25,083 nucleotides of DNA from a virus, in the IMG/VR virus record IMGVR_UViG_3300044700_000166, positions 1 to 25,083 of that record; one strand, written 5' to 3'. The notes beneath the pieces are model-generated. The model did no database searches, was not told where the DNA came from, and saw nothing but the letters and a program-made list of their open reading frames with translations. The translations under genes were made by a program, and so were the position numbers. Of this stretch, positions 6,343 to 15,009 are shown in pieces. Positions within the stretch are counted from its first letter, which is position 1, and every line of letters starts with the position of its first letter.

Positions 6343-9300
6343 TTAAAACTTGGTTCTTCTTTCTACCTTCGCAACCTTCTCTTGTGAGTTTGTTATCGCA
6401 TTCTCAGAAACAGAAACATTTTTGTTTGCTTCATTCATAATCTGTTGAAGCTCTCTCATAGTTTGACCATCAAGACCAACTACAACCGGTTGTGAGGTAC
6501 CCATAATCATAGGTGTATTCTTTCTATTAGATAAATCTACTATTCCACCATCAGCGAATGTATTTTTCATAGAACCATCCATATTTGGTATCGGAACGCC
6601 ACCACCAGCTACATTTATAGCACTTAAAATAGGTGCAAACATTTTAGTTGATTTAGCGTTGATTACACTTTCACCATTAGATAGTTTAGCAGTTATTTTA
6701 TCTTCTTTTGGTCCACCTGGTCCTGTTACTAAACCACCTGTAGCATAAGCTGGTACATATTCTTGAGAAAGAACCAAACTTTCTTGTAAAGCTAACTGAG
6801 CTGCTAAGAAAGCTGCTCCTGGAATACCTGCGGGCCAACCAAGAGTTGCGAATGTTTTAGCGATTGCTACACCATATTCTATAAGAAGTTGTGCTGCCTT
6901 ATTAGCTCTTTCAGCTTCAAATCTCTTTTTAGCAATAGCATCAGCTTCTGAGTTTCTTTTATCTTCAGCTTCTTGTCTTTTTAAATCAAACTCTTCTTGA
7001 ATAGCCAATGCACTCTCCTCAGCAGCTGTCCTATTTGATATACTATCTTCATAAGCTCTCTGCTCATCATCAATACGCTTTAATGTGTCTTCATATTTCT
7101 TTTGAGATAATCTATCTTCATTTTGATATCTTTGAGTTAATACCTGTAAAACTAAGTCAGCAGCCATTTTCTCTAAATCAACAATCTTTTTAACAACCTC
7201 AAACTTTTTCTCAACTTCTTCTTTATGTTGTTGATCAATATAAGCTTTTCTTTTAACAGCATTATCAGCAAGAGCATTTTGTCCTTTTTCACCATAAGTA
7301 ACTTGTATAACAAGTAAGTTTTCCTCATGATTTAGTTGCATTTCCTCTCTTTTCTTATTATACTCTTCTTGTGTAATCTCTCCTTTTTCAAGTGAGGTAA
7401 ATAACTCATATTGTGATTGCTCATAATATCTATTTTCTAAATCGGTTAGAGATTTTAACCTATCTTGTAAACTTGATACAAGTTTAGTAGTTTGTTCCGG
7501 TAAAATAGCTGAAAGTTTATCTAAACCAAACTGCTTAACAGGATCTTTAACCTCAACAGCAAATGATTTACCAACTAAACTTTTAGTAATCTCTATTTGT
7601 TCCTTTTCTTTTTCAGTTAATACTCTATTTTCATCTTTAGCTCCTTTTTCAATAAGTTTAACTCTTTTATCTATAATATCAACAAGAGATGCATTTATCT
7701 CACTTTCGGTGTCTTTAATAGTTTCAAACTTATCTTTGTAAATAGCAGCTGATAATAAGTTAGTTTGTCTCGCATTACCAACTTCTTTATCATTAACTTC
7801 TCTTGATAGGTTAAGCATTTGTTGGACGGTTCCAGTATACTCATCAACTCTACCATTAAAGTTTATCATACTTTCTATATTTCTACTAATAGCTTTACTA
7901 AATCCATTTATATCAGCTTCTATAAATGATATACCACCACCACCTAAAACCTGTGTAAGATTAACAAACTTTTCTAACTCTTTATTAAAATCATCAGTTA
8001 CTTGTATACCATTTTCAAGATCTTTTGAATAAGATTTGACCTGTGATTTAAGTTTTTCACCTTGCTCTATTCTTGCTTTAGTATATTCTATATTCTTTTC
8101 ATCAGCTTTTATCTGATCCTCTTTAAGAGATATTCTTTGTTTAAGTATATCTACTTGTGCTTGAAGATCTATAACCGTATCTCTATCTTGCATAGCATTA
8201 GCATCATCAATCTGCTTTTGAAGCTCTGTTATAGCCTCTAAATCCTTTCTAATATTTTCTTTTATATTTTTAATATTAGTTTCTTGGATCATTTTAATAT
8301 CTTCCTGACTTTTTTTGATAGTTTCGGAAACACCTTTTGAAACTTCCTCTAATGCTTTTTTACCATTATCACCGGTGTTTTTTATTAAAATATCAGTCCT
8401 TGTCTTTATGAAATCAAAAAATCTATTATATTCTTCTGTTGAAAGCACTATTCTTGCACTTTCAGTAAGAGCTTCTTTTTGTCTTTTTAACTCTTCTTCT
8501 AATAGTTTTGTCCTAAGGTTTGAATATTTAGTTTGAATAACTAACTTAGCTTCTTCTGTTTGAGTATTTAACTCTTTTATTTTATTATCAATCTCAATAT
8601 TCTTTTTTAAATATTTTGTCCATTGCTCTGTAAATCTTGGATCATTAATATTTCCTTTAACATCTATTTTTAATGTTAACCAATCTTTACTCTTTAAAAA
8701 CTCTTCTTTTTGTTTAGTTAAAAAATCAGATGATATTTTTTCAATAGCATCAGTTTCTTCTTTTTGAGATAATAATGCTTTTTGTAGTTTAATATCATAA
8801 GTTTGCTCCCAACTATCTAAAATAGTTTTTTGAATATTTAACTCATTATCATAAAGTATATCATTTAAGGCATCAATATCAAATACAAAATCTTTATAAT
8901 CATTCTTTTGTTTATCTAAACCTTTCTTATTTTCTTTAGCTTTTTGCTCAGCCGCCTTTTTAGCCTCAGTTACTTCTTTATTTTTAATAACTTGTCTTTC
9001 AAGAGCATATTTATTTTCATAACCTACGGTTGCTCTAAGGTTTTTATCAACAGCATCTAACTCTTCTTGATTTTTTTTAATCTTTTCATTTAAGGCATCA
9101 GCTTCTTCATCCTTACCATCCATAATATAGTTGGTTCTCATTTTTCTTTGCTCAACTAATGTCTTTTCAAGTTGTTTTTGTCTCTTTTTATCATTTTTCT
9201 CTTGCTCATTCAATAACTCAATATCAAGTTTATTAAGTTCCTTATTTGAAGCACCTTTACTCTCAGCTAACTTTTTTCTATTCTTTATTTCATTCTCAGC

Positions 9301-9996
9301 TAAGTCAGCTTGATTTTCTAATAACTCTTTACTAAACTCTAATGAGCTATTTAAAGCATCATTTTTCCTTTTTAAGTCATCAGTTGAGCTTGAGAATATA
9401 GCATAAACACCAATCAAAGCTGTAACAGCACCAATCAATATACCGATTGGGTTAGCAGTCATAGCCGCATTAAGAGCTCTTTGTGTAATAGTTGCTGTTC
9501 CATTAGCAACTGCTAACTGAGCTTTAGAAACCGTTTCTTTACCAACTAAACCAACCGTTACACTTCTAACAATATTTTGAGCTAATAAAGAAGCCGTGCT
9601 TTCTTTTTGTAATATCTCTCCGATTGCCATTAAACCATTTAAAATAGCCATAGCTGATTGGACTTTAAGTAAAGATTTTTCAACAGCTTCATTTTCTGAA
9701 CCGAAAAGAGCAGCAGCACCTTGTACCGCACTAAAAGCACCAGCAATACCAGCACCTATTTCAACAAAACCTCTAAGTTTGAATAAATCATCTCCTAAAG
9801 CTCTTGTTGTTGCATTTAAATCACCAATCTTATCTTGTAACTCACCAGCAGTTTGTGTTATTCTATTAAAAGCATCTGATCCTTCTTCTACTTGTAAAGC
9901 AGCTGATTTTAGATCTCTAAGTGCTTTCTTTAACTCAGCAACCGTTTTAGCACTATCAGCTGCGTCTATGACGGCTTTAATCTTTATTTCATCCAT
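6343..9996 (-). CDS. Tail tape measure protein
   Basis: At 1217 residues this is the longest protein here, and it has tape-measure architecture. An N-terminal helical part (ELKKALRDLKSAALQVEEGS) carries small-residue-rich hydrophobic stretches (about residues 79-101), and a clear hydrophobic segment PIGILIGAVTALIGVYAIF lies near 183-201. A very long, highly charged coiled-coil middle follows (about 205-1040), then a second hydrophobic region (about 1045-1095) ending in a Gly-rich motif ATGGLVTGPGGPKEDKITAK and LSNGESVIN, a common tape-measure C-terminal signature. The protein fills the tail tube, sets its length and is ejected with DNA. If one residue spans about 0.15 nm, the tail would be on the order of 180 nm. 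Oddly, it is separated from the tail chaperone by about 12 kb of tail-tip and fibre genes and sits directly before the prohead protease. Confidence 0.92.
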   Translation of the reverse strand: MDEIKIKAVIDAADSAKTVAELKKALRDLKSAALQVEEGSDAFNRITQTAGELQDKIGDLNATTRALGDDLFKLRGFVEIGAGIAGAFSAVQGAAALFGSENEAVEKSLLKVQSAMAILNGLMAIGEILQKESTASLLAQNIVRSVTVGLVGKETVSKAQLAVANGTATITQRALNAAMTANPIGILIGAVTALIGVYAIFSSSTDDLKRKNDALNSSLEFSKELLENQADLAENEIKNRKKLAESKGASNKELNKLDIELLNEQEKNDKKRQKQLEKTLVEQRKMRTNYIMDGKDEEADALNEKIKKNQEELDAVDKNLRATVGYENKYALERQVIKNKEVTEAKKAAEQKAKENKKGLDKQKNDYKDFVFDIDALNDILYDNELNIQKTILDSWEQTYDIKLQKALLSQKEETDAIEKISSDFLTKQKEEFLKSKDWLTLKIDVKGNINDPRFTEQWTKYLKKNIEIDNKIKELNTQTEEAKLVIQTKYSNLRTKLLEEELKRQKEALTESARIVLSTEEYNRFFDFIKTRTDILIKNTGDNGKKALEEVSKGVSETIKKSQEDIKMIQETNIKNIKENIRKDLEAITELQKQIDDANAMQDRDTVIDLQAQVDILKQRISLKEDQIKADEKNIEYTKARIEQGEKLKSQVKSYSKDLENGIQVTDDFNKELEKFVNLTQVLGGGGISFIEADINGFSKAISRNIESMINFNGRVDEYTGTVQQMLNLSREVNDKEVGNARQTNLLSAAIYKDKFETIKDTESEINASLVDIIDKRVKLIEKGAKDENRVLTEKEKEQIEITKSLVGKSFAVEVKDPVKQFGLDKLSAILPEQTTKLVSSLQDRLKSLTDLENRYYEQSQYELFTSLEKGEITQEEYNKKREEMQLNHEENLLVIQVTYGEKGQNALADNAVKRKAYIDQQHKEEVEKKFEVVKKIVDLEKMAADLVLQVLTQRYQNEDRLSQKKYEDTLKRIDDEQRAYEDSISNRTAAEESALAIQEEFDLKRQEAEDKRNSEADAIAKKRFEAERANKAAQLLIEYGVAIAKTFATLGWPAGIPGAAFLAAQLALQESLVLSQEYVPAYATGGLVTGPGGPKEDKITAKLSNGESVINAKSTKMFAPILSAINVAGGGVPIPNMDGSMKNTFADGGIVDLSNRKNTPMIMGTSQPVVVGLDGQTMRELQQIMNEANKNVSVSENAITNSQEKVAKVERRTKF

Positions 9997-10022
9997 TTAT
10001 TAGAGTAATATTTTATCAAAAT

Positions 10023-10038
10023 ATAGTTTTTCAACTAT
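10023..10038 (-). terminator. Weak hairpin between C1q-like gene and tape measure
   Basis: Read leftward, ATAGTT-GAAA-AACTAT forms a 6-bp stem with a GAAA tetraloop, followed by ATTTTG. It has only one G-C pair per arm and a poor U-tract, so at best it is a partial terminator or RNA-processing signal ahead of the tape-measure gene. Confidence 0.25.
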
Positions 10039-10044
10039 TTGTTT

Positions 10045-10692
10045 TTATATTTTCCAAGTTGTAATAATAACAGAAGGTATTGCTGGTACAGGAGATACTG
10101 GATTAACTGCTTTTAATAATATCTTATCACTTGAAGCCGACCACATTAACTCAATATAGTCACCAGCATTTATATCTAAAAGAAAGTTCCAAGAAGGTAT
10201 TGTTTCAGCACTTGTTCCTTGAATAGCAACTTGTGATGCTGTCCAAGGTATATCAACACCATTCTTTCTTAACCATATAAAAATATGTTGTCCTGAACCA
10301 GAAGACATATCAATCTGTGCTGAAAACTGATAGTTATACACACCTTTATATTGATATGTTGTTTTAGTTCCATATGTTGTAATGTAAATACCATTAGACA
10401 TATCTGTTACCTCACAATACATAACACCTGTATTTGTTAATATATCATATCTTGTATTTGTAGCATCAGCGTGTTGGTTTGCTTCACTATGAAATGAAGC
10501 ATAAATACTACCAGGAGTTGAGCTTGTACCACTATTAGCAAAATATCTACTTTCAACCAACTCATATAACCACTCACCTTCAGTCATACTAAAAGTAAAT
10601 GGTTGAAACTCACTAACAACTATACTTTTGTTAGTTTCATCATAGTCCATAATAAACTTATTGGTACTTAAATCTCTTAACTTAATACTCAT
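10045..10692 (-). CDS. C1q-like receptor-binding / fibre tip protein
   Basis: I place the start at the ATG at 10690-10692 (MSIKLRDLSTNKFIMDYDET, 215 aa), one base after the stop of the 55-aa gene; an ATG at 10728 would lie inside that gene. The C-terminal 140 residues look like a C1q/TNF-type jelly roll: VYNYQFSAQIDMSSGSGQHI, FIWLRKNGVDIPWTASQV, SWNFLLDINAGDYIELMWS and a final IPSVIITTWKI. This pattern is common in structural proteins of marine tailed phages and forms trimeric heads on fibres or appendages. Position at the end of the fibre cassette, after collagen-like proteins (collagen stalk plus C1q head is a common pairing), suggests a surface-binding tip or accessory fibre. The domain call is by pattern; the receptor is unknown. 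Confidence 0.7.
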   Translation of the reverse strand: MSIKLRDLSTNKFIMDYDETNKSIVVSEFQPFTFSMTEGEWLYELVESRYFANSGTSSTPGSIYASFHSEANQHADATNTRYDILTNTGVMYCEVTDMSNGIYITTYGTKTTYQYKGVYNYQFSAQIDMSSGSGQHIFIWLRKNGVDIPWTASQVAIQGTSAETIPSWNFLLDINAGDYIELMWSASSDKILLKAVNPVSPVPAIPSVIITTWKI

Positions 10693-10693
10693 A

Positions 10694-10861
10694 TTACATA
10701 TTTTGTTTAATGGATTGGATTTCAGCATAAACTTTTAATAGCTCAGCTTCTTTTTCAGCTAATAACTCTTCATCAGTTGGTACTGATACCTCAAACTCTC
10801 TAACCTCAACCGTTCCATCTGGAAGGTAAGTTTCTATTCTGTCTATTACTATTTTTGGCAT
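10694..10861 (-). CDS. Small 55-aa fibre-cassette protein, unknown
   Basis: An ATG at 10859-10861 opens a 55-residue frame that fills the gap between the two fibre genes and stops at 10694-10696, one base before the next ATG (TAA-T-ATG). The start has the usual A-rich leader. The protein begins MPKIVIDRIETYLPDGTVEV, continues with acidic PTDEELLAEKEAELLKVYAE, and ends in a short amphipathic helix. Tight coupling and codon content like the neighbours support a real gene. Small proteins of this sort (a short strand followed by a charged helix) occur among phage tail-fibre genes and may help fibre trimerisation or attachment. No family is recognised with certainty. Confidence 0.75.
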   Translation of the reverse strand: MPKIVIDRIETYLPDGTVEVREFEVSVPTDEELLAEKEAELLKVYAEIQSIKQNM

Positions 10862-10879
10862 AATATTATATTTTATTTT

Positions 10880-11740
10880 TTAATGAAATGAATAACCTAA
10901 TGCTATTATTTGTTGAAACTCATTAACTGCATTTACTGAGTTACCACCAGAAGAAACTGCTGGCATAGAAGCTGGTGTTGATGCCGTGTAAGCGCATATC
11001 CAAGTCCAACCCATATCTCTATTTAAAATGGAGGTTGCTAATGATATATCTGCATATTGTATTGGAACCGATCCTAAAAACTTTAAAGAAAGAGAACCTG
11101 TTTGATAGTTTCTTATAGCCATATACCAAACATTTTTATATGTGTTTGAAGATAAAGTATGATTTAACCCAGAAACAACTTTTAAACCAGTTGTAAGTGT
11201 GTTTATATCTACATTTGTATCAAGCTCTAAATCTCCACCTGTGTAAAAACCATTAGCATCAAGTTTAGATCTATAAATAAGTATTCTTACTTGAGCTAAA
11301 CCAAGTCCAGCCGCACCAGCACTCATTATTCTAAAACAAACCTCATCTATTACCTCTCCAGGGTTAGCATAAAATGTTTGAGCGTATATTCTCTCACCAC
11401 TTATAGTATTTGTTGTAGTGGTACCACTCGCGCTTTGATGAGTAAGTTTATAGATTTTAGTTGCATTACCATTAAGTAAATAAGGCACCGTTTTAGTAGT
11501 CATTATAGCATCTCCAACTCCACCACCACTTCCTGCTGGTCCTGTTGGTCCAATCGGTCCTGTTGAACCTGTTGCTCCCGCTGGACCTGTTGCTCCCGCT
11601 GGACCTGTTGCTCCAGTTGCACCTATTCCTCCTGGTAAGTTTGTTATTCCAGATCCATCACCGAAAAATGGTCCATAAAAACCAGCTGATGAAACCGTAC
11701 CAGTTATAAATATATCTTCTCCTATTCTATTTAGTCCCAT
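10880..11740 (-). CDS. Collagen-like tail fibre protein
   Basis: A 286-residue fibre protein. The N-terminus carries the fibre motif FFGDGSGITNL (about residues 24-34), shared with the upstream 1053-aa protein. A collagen-like Gly-X-Y stretch follows (about 38-72, GATGPAGATGPAGATGSTGP then GPTGPAG), and then a beta-rich globular C-terminal domain (about 75-286) with NTISGERIYAQTFYANPGEV and LGLAQVRILIYRSKLDANGF. Phage collagen repeats form trimeric stalks, so this is probably a trimer with a C-terminal binding head. The gene follows the 1053-aa gene with only 3 bases between stop and ATG, so they are co-transcribed. The shared N-terminal motif suggests it derives from, or docks like, a module of the larger fibre. 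Confidence 0.8.
   Translation of the reverse strand: MGLNRIGEDIFITGTVSSAGFYGPFFGDGSGITNLPGGIGATGATGPAGATGPAGATGSTGPIGPTGPAGSGGGVGDAIMTTKTVPYLLNGNATKIYKLTHQSASGTTTTNTISGERIYAQTFYANPGEVIDEVCFRIMSAGAAGLGLAQVRILIYRSKLDANGFYTGGDLELDTNVDINTLTTGLKVVSGLNHTLSSNTYKNVWYMAIRNYQTGSLSLKFLGSVPIQYADISLATSILNRDMGWTWICAYTASTPASMPAVSSGGNSVNAVNEFQQIIALGYSFH
11568..11621 (-). repeat. 18-bp tandem repeats encoding collagen triplets
   Basis: On the plus strand, the 18-mer CCTGTTGCTCCCGCTGGA occurs at 11568-11585 and 11586-11603, followed by an imperfect copy at 11604-11621. It encodes Gly-Ala-Thr-Gly-Pro-Ala units. Exact tandem copies point to recent slippage and allow stalk length to vary. Confidence 0.85.
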
Positions 11741-11743
11741 ATC

Positions 11744-14700
11744 TTAATATTTTTTTTGTTTTGTTTTTATATGTGCTGTTATTGTGTAGATATAACCATC
11801 AGTAAATGTGCTATCCCAAAAGAAGTCATATCTATCACCAATAATACTACCTTGTATATTGATACCCCAGTTTCCGTTATACCATACAGGGTCAGTTCCT
11901 TGTTGTGTATCAGTTGGAAGTATAGGGTAGAAGTTATTTCCACCATCATAATAACCATTTTTTCTAATCTTATAAGTCATAAACTTTCCAGAAGCACTTT
12001 GAGATCTGATAAAGAAATCTATTTCATAATCCATTATAGCATATTGCACATAGTTATCATAAAATAAAGTCATACTACCTGGTGAGCTTGCGTCAAATGT
12101 CCAAGATTGTGACCTTTCTAATGTTTGTAGTTTATCATCAACACCTGGTGTAATAGCTGTGCTAACAAAGTTTTTATAGAAAGTCCCAAGTGCCATTTGC
12201 CATTCTGTGTAGTCAGTTGCCAAGTTTGTAGAACCAGCCTTCATACTTATAATCTCATTAGTAACCTCTATTGTTGAGTTATAGTCATTATCAAGTGATG
12301 AAATATATACTCCATCTGGATCAACAAGAACCGAACCAGTTGCTGATACTGGACCATCATCAGATATTATACCAGTTTTCATACCAGGGTCAGCATTAGC
12401 ATATACTTTATCAGTCCTTGTCCCATAAGTATCTGTAATACCAAGTGTTATTTCTGATTGCACCCAATCTTTTGTTACTAATGAAAGTCCAGTAAAGTTT
12501 GGTGAGTAATCATATACATATTGAATACCAGCAAAACCTGAACCACCATCAACATAGAAATGATTATTAGCATACATGGAAATATCTTCAGCATTTACCG
12601 TAACATTACCATCAGCTTGGACTGCTACATTTCCTAATGCTCCTATAATATCAATATAAGCTTCTTCTCCGGCTGTGTTGTTTATTGAGTGTAACCTCAT
12701 TGCTCCTGCTAATGAACCACCAAAATCTACTTTATGAGTTAAGTTTGAAGATAAATAAGTTTCATCAGAGAATATCTTTTGCCCGTCTACAACCTGAATA
12801 TCATTAGAACCAGTTGTATTACCAAGTGCTAATGTTTGTGCTAATGTTTGAGAAGCTGTACCAGTCGCACCTGTTGCTCCAATCGGACCTTGTGGTCCAG
12901 TTGCTCCTTGTGGTCCTGTAGCACCAGTTGAACCAGTCGGTCCAGAAAGTATAAGTCCATCAACATACTCTTTATCAACAAGAGACCTGTTTGTAAAATC
13001 ATCTGAATAATCATCACCATATTGAATACCAGGGAATAACTCACCAGTTCCTGTAACTATATGTGAGTTATCAGTAATGATATGAGTAACGGATTCCGAA
13101 CTTATGTTATCTTCAACTTTTAATCTTATGGTATGTCTGGTAACATCCACAGAACCATATTTATCAGTTCCTAAAACATTTCGGGAAGAAAATATCTCTG
13201 TTGATGTTGGTGTTAATCTTATTGAAGTTTGGTCACCAGCTTCTTCTGATATCATTTTAGGATACCATCTAAAAGTAGGTCCATCATATTCAAATGTAAA
13301 TCTACTATCTATGGTATTTCCAGATAGTTCTATGTTATCACTATCACCACTACCTAATGGATCTCCTGATAATACAATATCATTACCATTTGTAGTATTA
13401 CCTAATAATAAGGTTTGTTCCAAATCTTGTGATGAAATAGCACTATCAACATACTCTTTATCAACAAGAGATCTGTTTGTGTAGTTATTAGAGTAATCAG
13501 CAGAGTATTCTATACCATTAAAAGTTGAAGCAGAAGAACCTGTGCTTTCTCCAGTTACAACTATACTATCTCCAAGTTGTTGTATTTGTGTATATTGATC
13601 TGTAAAAGTTTCATCATATACAGAAAGTATATTTCCATTTGAAACACTACTTTCCATACCAGCCATAGAACCGTCATTTCTAACATGTGTAAAAGTAACA
13701 CCATTTAGTTTCTTTACAGCAAGATCAGATCTTAATATGTTATTATCATTACTGGACATATAAATACCATCATCAATAAAACCATAAGCAAAACCTATTG
13801 TATTATCATTATTAGTTGAGGTAATAGAATATGAACCATTAATAACTATGTTGTTAGGTCCTGTTGTATTTGATACACTAAGCACATCAGATAAAGAAGG
13901 TGTAGCACCAGCAGCAATACTTGATAAATCAACTGAATAAGAAGCACCATCGGTTCTATCAAATACTAAAGTATCTCCACTTAAAGTTGCTGAGATTGTA
14001 TAAATATCATTTGAAAATGTACCTGTAAATGTTCCATAAAAGTTTCCACCATAAAACTCAGCTGCTGAAACAGAAGTTAATGAGTTTATACTTTGAAAAG
14101 TTGTTATTTCTTCTTGTATAATAGTGCCATCACTTAATAATATGTTTAAGTTGTTATTTGTATCATCCCAGAATATACTTGATATAGACATACTACCTAA
14201 AATAGGTGTTAAATCTACTCTGTAAGCGTTTGAAATATCATTTCTATCAAATACTATCTCATTACCACTTAAAGTAGCTGAGATTGTATAATAGTTTGAA
14301 TAAGTACCAATAGGTAGGTTAGTTAAGTTTGAACCATCACCATAAAAATAAGATGCTGATATTCCCCAACCATTTGCGTTTATATTTGATAATATATTTA
14401 TTGTTCCATCATTAGAGCTAATATTACCATTTAACTCAGTAATACCATTTTGAATAAAGTTACTATTAAACTGAACCGGGTTTGATATTGTACCACCTAA
14501 CCAGTTAGCATTTATTCCTGTTAAACCAGAACCATCACCAAAGAAAGCACCACCTTCAAAAGTATCAGAGTAAATATATTGTGTATAAATATTTGAAGTA
14601 GTTATACCAATAGATGAAAATGTTGGTGCATAAATAGGACCAGTAGCAGTTCCACCTGAAGTTGGTATAAAATCACCAGTAAATGATAATGTACCACCTG

Positions 14701-14905
14701 TGGCTCCTATTTGATAAATACCACTTTCTCCTCTAAACCAAGATTTACCATCAGCGACATTAAAAAATGTTTCACCAACATATAAGTCGGTTGGTAACCA
14801 AGTACCATCTGTGTGGTCATTTGATAATGGTATTGTTGGAACCTCTCCTGGGAATGTAGAATATTTGGTTATTATTCTTATATCTTTATCGCTTTCACAA
14901 CTCAT
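11744..14905 (-). CDS. Large tail fibre protein with collagen stalk
   Basis: A 1053-residue fibre. The N-terminal part (about 1-75) ends in ESGIYQIGATGGTLSFTGDF and probably attaches to the tail. Next come repeated fibre motifs: FFGDGSGLTGI, YFYGDGSNLTNL and a degenerate third copy, each near a YTISATLSG...VFDR unit. The middle holds a larger repeated module ending in SLVDKEYVD or SLVTKDWVQ (three copies) and associated with LGNTT..NDI. A collagen-like stretch lies near residues 653-683 (GATGPQGATGPQGPIGATGA). The C-terminal 150 residues (WTFDASSPGSMTLFYDNYVQ onward, ending KTKQKKY) look like a separate beta-sandwich head. No peptidase S74 chaperone motif is seen. Such repeats are typical of homotrimeric receptor-binding fibres. 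Internal DNA repeats show module duplication. Confidence 0.82.
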   Translation of the reverse strand: MSCESDKDIRIITKYSTFPGEVPTIPLSNDHTDGTWLPTDLYVGETFFNVADGKSWFRGESGIYQIGATGGTLSFTGDFIPTSGGTATGPIYAPTFSSIGITTSNIYTQYIYSDTFEGGAFFGDGSGLTGINANWLGGTISNPVQFNSNFIQNGITELNGNISSNDGTINILSNINANGWGISASYFYGDGSNLTNLPIGTYSNYYTISATLSGNEIVFDRNDISNAYRVDLTPILGSMSISSIFWDDTNNNLNILLSDGTIIQEEITTFQSINSLTSVSAAEFYGGNFYGTFTGTFSNDIYTISATLSGDTLVFDRTDGASYSVDLSSIAAGATPSLSDVLSVSNTTGPNNIVINGSYSITSTNNDNTIGFAYGFIDDGIYMSSNDNNILRSDLAVKKLNGVTFTHVRNDGSMAGMESSVSNGNILSVYDETFTDQYTQIQQLGDSIVVTGESTGSSASTFNGIEYSADYSNNYTNRSLVDKEYVDSAISSQDLEQTLLLGNTTNGNDIVLSGDPLGSGDSDNIELSGNTIDSRFTFEYDGPTFRWYPKMISEEAGDQTSIRLTPTSTEIFSSRNVLGTDKYGSVDVTRHTIRLKVEDNISSESVTHIITDNSHIVTGTGELFPGIQYGDDYSDDFTNRSLVDKEYVDGLILSGPTGSTGATGPQGATGPQGPIGATGATGTASQTLAQTLALGNTTGSNDIQVVDGQKIFSDETYLSSNLTHKVDFGGSLAGAMRLHSINNTAGEEAYIDIIGALGNVAVQADGNVTVNAEDISMYANNHFYVDGGSGFAGIQYVYDYSPNFTGLSLVTKDWVQSEITLGITDTYGTRTDKVYANADPGMKTGIISDDGPVSATGSVLVDPDGVYISSLDNDYNSTIEVTNEIISMKAGSTNLATDYTEWQMALGTFYKNFVSTAITPGVDDKLQTLERSQSWTFDASSPGSMTLFYDNYVQYAIMDYEIDFFIRSQSASGKFMTYKIRKNGYYDGGNNFYPILPTDTQQGTDPVWYNGNWGINIQGSIIGDRYDFFWDSTFTDGYIYTITAHIKTKQKKY
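12961..12994 (-). repeat. Intragenic direct repeat, copy 1
   Basis: A 34-bp stretch nearly identical (one mismatch) to 13447-13480. Both encode the SLVDKEYVD motif of the large fibre gene, and they lie 486 bp apart in the same frame, so recombination between them would delete or add one module. Confidence 0.85.
13447..13480 (-). repeat. Intragenic direct repeat, copy 2
   Basis: Second copy of the 34-bp repeat at 12961-12994 (C/T mismatch within ...AAGAGAYCTGTTTGT). It encodes TNRSLVDKEYVD. Confidence 0.85.
13954..14003 (-). repeat. Intragenic direct repeat B, copy 1
   Basis: A 50-bp stretch matching 14242-14291 at about 43 of 50 positions by eye. Both encode the YTISATLSG...VFDR unit of the large fibre protein, spaced 288 bp (96 codons) apart. 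Confidence 0.75.
14242..14291 (-). repeat. Intragenic direct repeat B, copy 2
   Basis: Second copy of the 50-bp unit at 13954-14003. It is more diverged in its centre than at its ends. Confidence 0.75.
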
Positions 14906-15009
14906 ATTATTAATAATATTTTTTATATAACCTAAATATATTTTATTTAAGTATTGTTTTTTACAAATGTGTATTTATTGGTATTATTATATCATGATGT
15001 TACATGTTT
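14906..15009 (-). promoter_or_regulatory. Longest intergenic gap, possible fibre-cassette promoter
   Basis: These 104 bases are the longest non-coding stretch inside the leftward operon. Read leftward they contain ACATTTGTAAAAAACAATAC and then TATATTTAGG, which loosely resembles a Bacteroidota promoter (TTTG, then TAnnTTTG) but with a spacer of 23 rather than about 19-21 and a mismatch at the last G. A TTATATAAAAAATATT block lies just before the ATG. No hairpin terminator is seen. A promoter here would allow the fibre genes to be expressed separately; the evidence is weak. Confidence 0.3.

Noticed and set aside
9596-10003. A 135-codon plus-strand frame opposite the tape-measure N-terminus
   Set aside because: Ala/Ser/Pro-rich mirror of the tape-measure coding sequence, with no leader and no neighbours on that strand.
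12850-12950. Possible CRISPR-like or tandem repeat array
   Set aside because: The periodic GGTCCT/GTTGCTCC pattern is the coding sequence of Gly-X-Y collagen repeats within an open frame, not spaced identical repeats.
11744-14905. Diversity-generating retroelement target in the fibre genes
   Set aside because: No reverse transcriptase and no template/variable repeat pair with A-specific mismatches is seen. The repeats found encode conserved modules instead.
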